Shown piece after piece: positions 45,226 to 54,525 of a DNA stretch of 64,000 nt. Source of the stretch: Sycon ciliatum (taxonomy: Eukaryota > Porifera > Calcarea > Leucosolenida > Sycettidae); the NCBI RefSeq assembly GCF_964019385.1, contig NC_088643.1, forward strand, positions 939,855 through 1,003,854. Direction: 5' to 3'. The notes beneath the pieces are model-generated. The model saw only the letters and a list, made by a program, of their open reading frames with translations. It was not told the origin of the DNA and did no database searches. Each line of letters opens with the position of its first letter. The stretch's first letter is position 1. The translations under genes and the position numbers were made by a program.

Positions 45226-45578
45226 ACACTCCCTGAACACCATCTCTGCTTGCACCCTGGCTCCCCCCTTTTTTATTTTTTTTTATTTTTTATTATTTTA
45301 TTTATTTATTATTTTTATTTATTTATTTATTTGTCTGCCTCTATCACATGTATCATCTTTCCGTTTTTCCTTCCTCTATATAAATGTACCCCCCCCCTCC
45401 CCTCCCCCTGTGCCTACTCCTCCCCAGTTTTTGGTGCTCTGAAGTGTCGCTGAAGCCGAGACCTCAGGTCGGCGGAGATGCTCCAGTTTCACCACCACAG
45501 TTGCGTCTGCAACCACCTCTACCATGCAGTATTCTGTTCTCGAGGTTCGTGGTTTCTCGTAAAAAAAAAAAAAAAAAA
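45226..45578 (+). mobile_element. LINE 3' UTR with poly(A) tail
   Basis: T- and C-rich 3' UTR, the 17-nt signature (45456-45472, reverse orientation, loop TCA) and then 18 A at 45561-45578. The signature lies about 90 bp before the tail, as in the 62.5 kb copy. Confidence 0.85.
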
Positions 45579-45780
45579 GGGAGAGAAGAAAGACTGTGTG
45601 TGAAGAGTGAGAACCTGAGAGCCAGGCAATGATGGAGAGAGAGCGGGAGAGAAAGAGAGAGAGAGAAAGAGAGAGAGAGGGGGGGGGGGGCGGGTGAGTG
45701 AGGGTGAGTGCCAGATTGGTTCAGGAAACTATGGCAATGGACCAACAGCTGCGTTGCTTTCAGTAGGGGGGGGGGCAATA
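45579..45780. repeat. (GA)n and poly-G low-complexity tract
   Basis: GA-rich repeat (45623-45690) with two G runs. Lies in what appears to be the 3' UTR of the minus-strand LINE. Confidence 0.8.
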
Positions 45781-46005
45781 CGGAGAAGTTAGATCGGAGC
45801 TGCTGCCACGCAGAGTAGTGTGCAGGCACTGGATCAGCGAGAAAGGGGCCACGAAAAGCAGTAAAAAGGAAAGAAGAGAAGAAATAAACATCAACGCACA
45901 ACATTCTGCACTGAGGTGTTCGAGAGGTCTAGGGAGCAAGGTACAGTTCAGTGGGGTGAAGACAAGGTGATCGTTGTGGGACTGGAGAATGGAACATCGT
46001 CAAAT

Positions 46006-46160
46006 TTAGCCATGGAATGCTGTCGCCCACAACCAATCTTGGCGCATCAGGTGCTGACAAAGGCGAGACTTGAAGGCCTGCATGCCCTTCAATGCCGGAG
46101 GTTCCGGGATGGCTTGCTCAGGAATGTCGTTCCATGCCGCAATGAGGGTGTAGGCATCGT
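46006..46160 (-). pseudogene. LINE ORF2 C-terminus (nested, minus strand)
   Basis: The minus frame reads AWNDIPEQAIPEPPALKGMQ then AFKSRLCQHLMRQDW-LWATAF, stop at 46006. W-N-x-x-P, K-G-M-Q-A-F-K and L-x-x-x-D-W match the C-terminus of the plus-strand LINE (KGMQAFKEGAYKSLRSRDW). It is the 5'-truncated remains of the LINE that first broke the RT element. Confidence 0.7.
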
Positions 46161-46164
46161 TGAT

Positions 46165-46905
46165 GGCAATGCTTCCGGCTGGTTGACCGTGCTTCTTCTC
46201 AAGCAGGAAGGTTATGCCATGTCGGCGGTCCAGTTCCGCGATTAGTTGGCCATTCGCTATGGCCAGGAGCCGAACGCTCTCCCGTCGCATTGCGATGGCT
46301 GTGGAGCTGGTTTCTCCCTTCAGCATGGTCTGGATTGCATGAATGGTGGGCTCATCAAGCGCGGGCACAACGATGTCCGCGACTTCGATGCCCGGCTGGC
46401 AGACGTTGCATGGGGAGGTGTGGCTGTCGAGCCGGTGATGGTACCTGTGCAGGATGGCAACAACCGTCCCACACTGCAGGCGGATTGGCTGGTCCGGGGA
46501 GTTTGGGAAGGAGACAGGGTGGCGTACTTTGACAACCGCATCGTGGATGCCGACGCACCCAGCTACGTCCGCTCGAACCTCTCTTGGAACGCCGTATCCA
46601 ACAGTGCTGCCTCTTCCAAGAAGAGAAAGTACAAGGCGGCCGCAGAGGAGCTGCGAGCATCCTTCACCCCGCTGGTCTGCTCAACTGATGGTGCACTGCA
46701 CACAGAGTACCGTGCGTATCAACGGCGACTTGCTATGCACCTTGCCTCCAGGTGGCACAAGTCCTACAGCAACGTCATGTCCTGGGTGCGGATCCACCAT
46801 CAGTTTGCTGTTTTCCGGGCTGTCGACCTTCGTCTCCGGGGTTCACGTCGTCGTCTCGGTGGGCTGGCAATTTGCGATGGTGTCGGCCTTGGCGTTGGCC
46901 GTTAA
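46165..46905 (+). pseudogene. RT element C-terminus: zinc knuckle and restriction-like nuclease domain
   Basis: Continues the RT element after the nested insertions: ASGWLTVLLLKQEGYAMSAV, QFRD, an in-frame TAG at 46243-46245, then LAIRYGQEP. HCDGCGAGFSLQHGLDCMNG is a C-x2-C...H...C zinc knuckle. ADWLVRGVWEGDRVAYFDNR followed by DADAPSY is a candidate PD-(D/E)XK-type core. The end reads YSNVMSWVRIHHQF and LRGSRRRLG. Zinc knuckle plus restriction-like nuclease after RT is the order seen in R2-type elements; the nuclease call is inference. Stop codon and nested LINEs make it non-functional. Confidence 0.65.
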
Positions 46906-48525
46906 CATTCATGCGTATGGCACTTGTTGTTGTTGTTGTGTGTGTGTGTGTGTGTGTGTGTTTGTTTTCTTTCCTTTTCTTTTCAGCTGTCATTTGCCCT
47001 GATCAGGCCTCATGTGTGTTTCACAGCATAGTACGTTTCCGCTCATTTTCTTCTTCAACACACGCTAGCTGTATTACTTTGTTCTTGCCCGTACAAAAGG
47101 CTATACAGGTCGTCCCCCGTTAAAAAAATCAGTGAGTCAAACCGCGCCAAAGACTGATGTCATAAAATAATTCCACAGCGGGCTGGGGGATCGTCGAGTG
47201 GCACACTCTTGGTTATGTACTCTTGCTAATACTGTGTAAGTATCGCTAGAGGTATACGTGTACTATGACATCATAAAACGTGTAGTATGACATCATAATG
47301 GAAACTGGGAGACAATCGTAGATTCCGCTAGGACCCACAACCATCTTGGCAGGCAGGCCTAACCAACTACTCTCACATCATTGAACTCCAACGCTCACTG
47401 AGAGCGTGCAAGAATCAGTACAAGTACAGTGGCGGGTGCAGTACACTACTATGGTATAATATAACCCAACACTAGTTCAAGTTCTAAACTAGTATTATTA
47501 TTAGATAAACACTGTGTCCTCCACCTTGTTTCATGCTGCTGTCAATCTAACAAGAAGTACACTACTAGTATCCCAGGTTACCTTCCAGTGCAGCCGAAGC
47601 TGTGACATCACTTAAGCTGTGTTCACACCTGGCGCGTGGACGCGGTACGCTTGCGGTTCATACGCGTCCAAAGGCGCGCTCAGCCTTTCACAAAAAACAT
47701 CAATTCGAGTCGTATTTAAACGTTACGTTGCAGGCAGTGCACAACCTCACGTTGATCCGATGCGACCAAGGAGCTGCGGCTACCGGATGTCCATGTCCAC
47801 AGTAGTACAAGTGCTATAAATAATATTAGTAGTCGACCACTTTTCATTTAGTCTGTTTTGCAGTATTGGCAGCATATCGTTGGGTGTGATCATTTCTTTC
47901 ACCGAAGATCCTTGTGAATCTGCCCTTGTAACAACATTTTGACTTTCTAGAATTGAGCAAGGGGGTTTCGAACTGAGGTGAGCAGTGAGCAAAAGATTTT
48001 TGCGGAATCATGTCTGCAGAGGACCCGACTTCCGGGGAACATTAGCTCATTCTTGCTGGCAACGCGTCTGCATCTGCCGAGTACAGCGCTGTCCAGGTCT
48101 GTCAGGTACGTTTCTTAGAATTATCAGTATTGTGCGTTGACTTACATTAGCGCATGACTGAGTTGCCTGTAAAACAAAGTGTATGTGACACTCATTCTTC
48201 GTTGTTAGTTTTACCTCTTCTTCTTTCCGCTGTTTCCAATTCTCCACTGTACTTTTTATTAACGTCGGCCAGTATGAATACTACAGTGTTTAATTCGTCT
48301 TGGGCTACTCTACTCGTTTCACTTTGCCTGTATTTCACCTGACGGTAAAGCTTGAAAGTATACTAGTGAAACTGATAACTATCAACAAGTTCTTAGAGCC
48401 TAAAGTGTGTCCGTTTTCTAATCTCCAAAGTGAAAAATGTGAGGATGACTTTGACGCAGTAGGCAAGGATGGGAGCATTGTGGATCAAACCATTCTAGAT
48501 AATTCGTGTACTCGGATGGAGAGTA
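46906..48525. other. Gene-free stretch
   Basis: (TGT)n/(TG)n at 46924-46962. GTGTCCTCCACCTTGT at 47514 recurs in the 11.6 kb duplication. No other element or gene recognised. Confidence 0.45.
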
Positions 48526-48919
48526 GCCCTTTCCCAAAGGTGCTCGCCCTTTTAAAGCTTTTTTAGCTGAAAAAGTGCTAAAATCTGTTTGCTCATGCAT
48601 GCGATCACAGTTTCCGAGTGCTCGATGTTCCTTGGCCGCTTTTTGGGGGGCAACAAGTTGTGTCGAGCTTGTACACAATGGTGCAAAAAGTGGGTTTTTG
48701 AACTTTACTTGCTGTTTTGCCTTTCGTTGACCCATAAATGGAAGAGTGCGTATTCATTTCTCAGCTTGGGTTCATATCTGAACATGTATCATGGCTATGC
48801 TTCACTGAAAAAGAGCACTTTTTGCCTGTTTTCACTGAAAAAAGAGCACTTTTTCAGCATATTTTGAGGGACGCGAAAAGCACTAAGTGCGAATTAAAAG
48901 AGCACCTTTGGGAAAGGGC
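48526..48919. mobile_element. MITE with GCCCTTTCCC ends, TA target
   Basis: Flanked by TA (48524-48525 and 48920-48921). Inverted ends GCCCTTTCCCAAAGGTGCTC and GAGCACCTTTGGGAAAGGGC, 20 bp perfect. Interior of 394 bp with repeated AAAAGAGCACTTTTT; no transposase. Tc1/mariner-like by target. Confidence 0.85.
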
Positions 48920-48995
48920 TAATGGAGAGCCGAGGATTATTTATAAAAAGTAAAACCGGCTAAGGACCTACAGGTCACACTATAATGTCCATTAA

Positions 48996-49153
48996 CACCA
49001 CCAGTTACTAAACAATCACTAACTCCACCAGTTACTAAACAATCACTAACTCCACCAGTTACTAAACAATCACTAACTCCACCAGTTACTAAACAATCAC
49101 TAACTCCACCAGTTACTAAACAATCACTAACTCCACCAGTTACTAAACAATCA
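48996..49153. repeat. 27-bp minisatellite, about 5.8 copies
   Basis: Unit CACCAGTTACTAAACAATCA plus CTAACTC starts at 48996, 49023, 49050, 49077, 49104 and 49131. The same flanking sequence at 32690-32830 has a single diverged unit, so the array expanded here. Confidence 0.95.
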
Positions 49154-50992
49154 GCTCATGCAATAACATTGCACGACACTGACCGACGGTACTGACGTTC
49201 TACAACTAACTGGCTAACAGCTCTAGCACATCTAGGATGCGCACTCCAACAGTCTTCCAACTGTGAAGGTTCTAGATTATGGAAAGAACATACGCAGTGT
49301 CTGCTCTAGGATTGTAGGATTGTAGGACAGCCGGGTACACGTGTACCTGGCGCAACCATTTCAACCGGGTTGGAGCCGGGTACACATGTGTAGTGTCTGC
49401 CAGCCTGCTAGTGTCTGAGGCACTTTGGGCTTACAAAAAAAAGTGATACAGGCTGACAGCACTAGCGGGAGGCAAACAAGCTCTTGGGCTTAAGGTGGCA
49501 GACTGCCCAAAAATTCGCTGAAAAATCGAATTTGTAAATTCATATTGAGTGCTACGTCAGTTGAAAGAGCATGAATAGCTGCAAATTCTCTGAAAATTGT
49601 GTTCCGATCTGACCGGCCGTTCAAGAGTTACGGCCGAAAATGTGCCCTTGCAAGGAAAGATTTTTTTGTTGCACGCTGTCATTTGTTGGCAGCACTGTAT
49701 TTGAATGTGGGCAGACCGTGCGCAACTTGTCGTATCATGGAAACACGTGAAAGTGTGCAGAATTTTGCTCCAAGTCCAAAAAATCAGGTTTTTGAGCCAC
49801 GTATTGGGCTGCACGGCGGCGGGCGAAGCCCGCCGCCGTGCAGCAGGACCTTTGCCAGCACCCTCGTGACGTTGCAGATATGTGGCTTGATTATTGTATT
49901 TGACGTTGATTTAGTGACTTTGGCAAGTTTGAGTCGTGTCAAGAAGTCAGGTAGGATTCAGTACTAGGCAGTAGTGAAACGTGAGTGGCAGTCTTTGCCG
50001 GTTTCTGAGGGTATCCTGGATTTGGTGTGCAGCGCTGTGGAAATGGCTTGCTGTGGAGGTCCCAGCACTGGATGTTGTATCAAAGGTACGACCTCGTAGC
50101 ACGTGCTAAACCTAAAAAAATTCAAAAATTGACTTGGGTCTGTGGGAGTGTGTGAGAGAACGCCCACTCGTTCCGTTGTGACAGATTCCAGGGCCTCGTT
50201 GAGAGGCCCTACCCCATCACCCATGGCTGCTTCTGGACTTGTTCTAGGTTTGAGTCCCGCGCACGAACAGAATGAGCACGAAAATGTGAAAAAATTGTAA
50301 ATGCATTTGTTTGGCTCCTGGGTGGCTCGCACACCGTGGCACTATGCCGGAAATTTGAGTTTTTCCGGCCTGGAAAGCCTGTCAGTGACGCGCAAGAACT
50401 TGTAAATCATGTCCTGAGGGCCAGCATAGTGGCAGGAGTGTGTGGTCAAAAGTTCACTCAAATCCATTGAGAAACACCAAAGTTACGGTCAATTGATTGC
50501 CATATGAAATTTATGGGTAGGCTGCCCCCATATACCTTCGATGGTACTCCGTACGAAAACATGCGTAGAATCAGAATGCTTTGATAGATTTTGCTGAAAC
50601 TTTCTGTACACACTCAGTGACTAATGTAGATTGCAGATCAGTAACAGGCGTAGGACACAGGAAGTGTGAGAAGGGTAGAGACAAGTTTTCACAAAACAAT
50701 TCAGCAAAGTTCGCATGCTTTCCACTGGAACCAGCAGGTCAGTATATCGGTTGTGTTCTCTTGCCAAAAAAAGTATTTACAAAGGTCCATGTATGTACCC
50801 GAAGAGGTTATACCAAAACAAACCATGTTCCAAAAGCACAAACAACCTTGAACAGAAGCTGTAAACATGAAGTGCGATGTGCGGCAAAATATAAGCTCAC
50901 AAAACAGCAATGATTTCTCGAAAAAGTATTCTCTCTAGACCAAAGAGTGGTATATTTGATAACATTTAATAACGATAGAAATATTTACGATA

Positions 50993-51039
50993 TTTCTCCA
51001 GACGTTTCGTTGTTCTGAACAACATCGTCAGTGGATAAA
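50993..51039 (-). ncRNA. Type I hammerhead (left arm)
   Basis: Mirror copy of the 51071-51117 motif on the minus strand. Confidence 0.7.
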
Positions 51040-51070
51040 GAAAGTTCTTTATCCACTGACGATGTTGTTC

Positions 51071-51117
51071 TTTATCCACTGACGATGTTGTTCAGAACAA
51101 CGAAACGTCTGGAGAAA
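51071..51117 (+). ncRNA. Type I hammerhead (right arm)
   Basis: Stem I TTTATCCA/TGGAGAAA (7 of 8 pairs), core CTGACGA (51079-51085; consensus CUGANGA), one extra U, 6-bp stem II GTTGTT/AACAAC with CAG loop, GAA 51102-51104, AC/GT as a minimal stem III without loop, triplet GTC ending at 51109. The loop-less stem III would need a dimer, as suggested for other hammerheads with very short stem III. Confidence 0.75.
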
Positions 51118-51267
51118 TATCGTAAATATTTCTATCGTTATTAAATGTTATCAAATATACCACGCTTATGCTCTTCACTGCACCTATTCCGTAATTCAGT
51201 ACTTTCATTTCTAGGGTACCCTGTAAGAAGGCCTTAGGCCTGTGGGGATTGCCCTATCAAAAATTTG

Positions 51268-51298
<31 letters not shown>

Positions 51299-52951
51299 CA
51301 CTCTTTGGTCTAGAAAGAATACTTTTTTGATATTACAATGAGAGTGAATAATCAACGGCTTGTCCACCAACTCAATGATTTCTCGCTTGTTGTCATAAAA
51401 AAACGGCTAATGTCTGGTATAACCTCTAGCTAATTCTATGCAGATTCCGAAAATATATATATTGCTGGGTGCAAAGTAAACTGTTAGAGCTGTGGAGTGG
51501 TTCCAAGCTCTCCGGGTCACTAAAAATAGGGAGAAAAGAGGCATTCAAATACACTTTACCAGTCCGACCTGAAATACACATTACCAGTCCGAAATTATAA
51601 TTGTTATGTGTGTATTCGAGGGCTCATAACTCATGAGTGGATCAATGAATTCACCTGCAATTTTCAGGATAGATCCCTGGGGGTATCAGGAATCAGTTCC
51701 AACACACAAAATGGAAATCCATCGAATTTGATTTTTGACCCCTCTGAAGGTATATGGCCACCTTAAACTCTTCCCTTCATAATTCCACACAGCAATGAGA
51801 AAGAATGATGGGTTTATATAGGCCAGAGGGAGAGAGCAGCTGGGAGCGAGGGCAAAAGATTACTAGGAAGACAACTGTTGAAAGATCTAAGGAAAAGCCC
51901 TTTGAATGTGTGTGAGCTAGGGCTGAACAATAACATGGATTCGGGGAAGAAAGCTGTTGGATGCCTAGAACCGGGAAGGGATCTCGCAAGGGATCAAAAG
52001 GGTCAGTGATGGGGAACGGACTATACAGGAATCAATGTAATGTATTAGTACAGCCTGAATGCGATAGGTCATGCCGTACCGGTCGTGCAAGCAGGGCTAT
52101 CTAGTTCTAAGTGATTGCGCGTGAGAAGCACTTAGATAGAATGTACCTGTGAACTACAATGCAACTACTGGTAGAGACGTGGCTGTGTGATTACTGACAG
52201 TCAGAGATACTACATTCGCCCCTCCTCCGTTGAGACACGTCCTCGTGTCTACGGGCCGGATGTATGTGAAGGCAGACAGACACATGGATCTAGAAGTAGT
52301 TCGGTGGATGGATAACGGGTTGTTGGTTCGGACAATGGACATGGAACTACAGGTCACAGGTGAGGTGGTAGGAGGAACGGGTAGAACACTTCCGAGACAG
52401 GCAACATACACAAAATGAATTAACTGATAAGAGGCAAGACTGAGACGGAAGAAGTAAACTTATAAGAAATCACAAATAGGAGCATACCAGAATCACACGA
52501 TCTCTCGGGGTCAGATATTGTCCTCCACCACAGGACCAGAAAACCAGCACTCAGGGTGCAGAACGCCGTCGACTCGTACACAGAGCGAAACGGAACACGG
52601 GTAACCACAGTTAAAACTGTAAATCATGGGCTCTCTCACACACATTGTCCAGGGTTGGCTAGGTACACCGTGGCTCACCATGGTCGGACGCCTACCGGAC
52701 CAACCTAGATTCTCACACTCGCAAAAATGGAAGACTGAAGAGAACAGGAAGACTGAAGGAAGACAGAAAAGCAAAATGAACGGATCGGATCAGCTTACTT
52801 GGCCAGACTTGATAACATCAAATTGATTTACGTTAGCGGCGGAGGTTGCAGCAACTGCGTTGACGGGATAGTGCTAACGTTCGGAATGGACGACGGGCAG
52901 GATGCACTAGAGCAGCAAGGCCCATGGTGAACGATGACATCTTGCAGACAT

Positions 52952-53122
52952 CTAGCGCTGAATTAGGAGCCACCAAGATTCCCACCGATCTTGGTGTCCG
53001 CCATCACACTTGTCCGGGTTGGTCCACTGCCATGGTAGAGGGGCACGCGGAGCCTGAGCAGGAGCAGCCAGGGCAGCCGGTGCGCGTTGTTGAGCGGTTT
53101 TCTGTTGTCGTGGTCGGGCCAT
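52952..53122 (-). pseudogene. gag-like N-terminal fragment
   Basis: MARPRQQKTAQQRAPAAL... then PLPWQWTNPDKCDGGHQDRW, 56 codons, starting about 120 bp after the 5' LTR and primer-binding site. The position, basic Ala/Pro/Gln-rich start and first ATG fit a gag start. The rest of gag and all of pol are deleted. Confidence 0.45.
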
Positions 53123-53792
53123 TCTACATGTGTGAATAACTAGATTAGGCAAGATAGCAAGAAAAAGAGAAGGGACGGCGACTGCGACATACTGACACTA
53201 AAACAAGGCAACGTACGGTAAGTCCACTTCTGACGCCAGTGTAGTGTCTGCCAGCCTGCTCGTGTCTGAGGCACTTTGGGCTTACAACAGAAAGTGATAC
53301 AGGCTGACAGCACTAGCGGGAGGAAAACAAGCTCTTGGGCTTAAACTCTTCACTTCATAATCTCACACAGCAATGAGAAAGAATGATGGGTATATAGGCC
53401 AGAGGGAGAGAGCAGCTGGGAGCGAGGGCAAAAGATTACTAGGAAGGCTACTGTTGAAAGTTCTAAGGAAAAGCCATTTGAATGTGTGTGAGCTAGGGCT
53501 GAACAATAACATGGATTCGGGGAAGAGAGCTGTTGGATGCCTAGAACCAGGAAGGAATCTCGCAAGGGATCAAAAGGATCAGTGATGGGGAACGGACTAT
53601 ACAGGAATCAATAATGTATCAGTGCAGCATGAATGCGATAGGTCATGCCGTACCGGTCGTGCAAGCAGGGCTATCTAGTTCTAAGTGATTGCGCGTGAGA
53701 AGCACTTAGATAGACTGTACCTGTGAACTACAATGCAACTACTGGTAGAGACGTGGCTGTGTGATTACTGACAGTCAGGGATACTACACATG

Positions 53793-54525
53793 TACCTGGC
53801 ACTGTCTCACCAGCCGAGTCACAAGCTTTAACTGGTTGGTTGGTTTATTTTAATTCGGACAATAAACGGGAACTAGGCCCAATGATATAAAGGCGAATGG
53901 ATAAGCCGCATTTAGAAAAGAGAGGACAGGAATTAGAAAAAAACGAAAGAAGAAGAAGTATCTGACACATACAAGCCATGTAGTCAGTCCCAGTTTCAAA
54001 GTTCGAAAGTCACGGCTGTTACGCATGCATTGAATGCGGCCAGAATCCTCTGGGCACGAGGCCGCAGGTGACCTGCTGAGAATGCATTGAGGACCACTTG
54101 ACATGTTTGAAATTTGTCCTTGACAGCCTCATTGTTTTACGGAAGTATCTCACGAGTTGCCGTCGTGTTAGGGGCCCCGAGTATTGTTTCAGGCCGATTA
54201 CTACGAAGGTTTTGGTGTTTTACACTCACGTGCAGCTTGTTCTCTCAAAAGAAATTGTCGAAGTCGAAATAGTTGTCCGTGCCGGATCGTTCTTCTTCTT
54301 CTTGTGCTTCACTGTGTGGATGTCATCGATGGTCTCCAGCGACTTCTGGCAGCTATTAGTGTGGGTGCCTCGTTTTTGTAAACTTCAGTTCTTGTTGGAG
54401 TACGAAGGTAAGGTCTTTATGTTGTGTGAGGAGTCGTCCTCGTAGCTTTACGCTCCTTTACGATTGTTTTTTCAGGCCATTTTGTAATTGCCTGTCTAAA
54501 AATATAAAATGCCAAAAACAATCCT
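53793..54525. other. LINE 3' end (minus) and unassigned sequence
   Basis: A minus-strand 3' end with tail AATTAAAATAAACC(AACC)n lies at about 53836-53870, like the tail at 15621-15650. The upstream minus frame (NFETGTD, GFWPHSM) may be the end of its ORF2 but is too short to prove. 54100-54525 precedes the RAG1-like frame; no promoter is recognised. Confidence 0.4.

Larger units (their letters stand above)
50947..51163. mobile_element. Hammerhead-bearing inverted repeat (PLE pLTR type)
   Basis: Arms 50947-51041 and 51068-51163 are inverted copies of about 95 bp with a short partial duplication (TTCTTTATCCACTGACGATG) between them. It has the same architecture as the PLE foldbacks but no coding part. 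An (AAT)n tract follows at 51269-51296. GTATTCTCTCTAGACCAAAG just left of it recurs inverted at 51297-51322. Confidence 0.8.
49494..51762. mobile_element. TTAA-targeting transposon inside the LTR (element C, copy 2)
   Basis: TTAA at 49490-49493 and 51763-51766; the intact LTR at 53240-53788 shows the single TTAA of the empty site. Ends GGTGGC and GCCACC. The first 1,040 bp match element C copy 1 (28389-29433) almost throughout, including its own inner ends. The remaining 1.2 kb is unrelated to copy 1 and contains a further insertion (50947-51163). No transposase recognised. Confidence 0.8.
49389..53788 (-). mobile_element. LTR retrotransposon, internally deleted, with nested insertion
   Basis: 5' LTR (minus) 53788-53240, 549 bp, TG...CA (TGTAGT/ACTACA). 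Next to it lies a primer-binding-like TGGCGTCAGAAGTGG (rc of 53224-53238). The internal region is only about 1 kb and keeps the start of a gag-like frame (53122-52952). A purine tract AACGGAGGAGGGGCGAA (rc of 52215-52231) adjoins the 3' LTR. The 3' LTR (52214-49389) is split by the TTAA transposon; without it, it is about 553 bp. The host duplication CATG flanks both ends (49385-49388 and 53789-53792). pol is missing, so it is non-autonomous. Gypsy-type is likely but not proven. Confidence 0.85.

Noticed and set aside
46006..46368. A full 120-codon minus-strand gene
   Set aside because: Only 46006-46160 has LINE C-terminal sequence; the rest is antisense to the RT element C-terminus.
48996..49153. 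CRISPR-like array
   Set aside because: Direct 27-bp repeats without unique spacers, in a eukaryotic repeat: a minisatellite.
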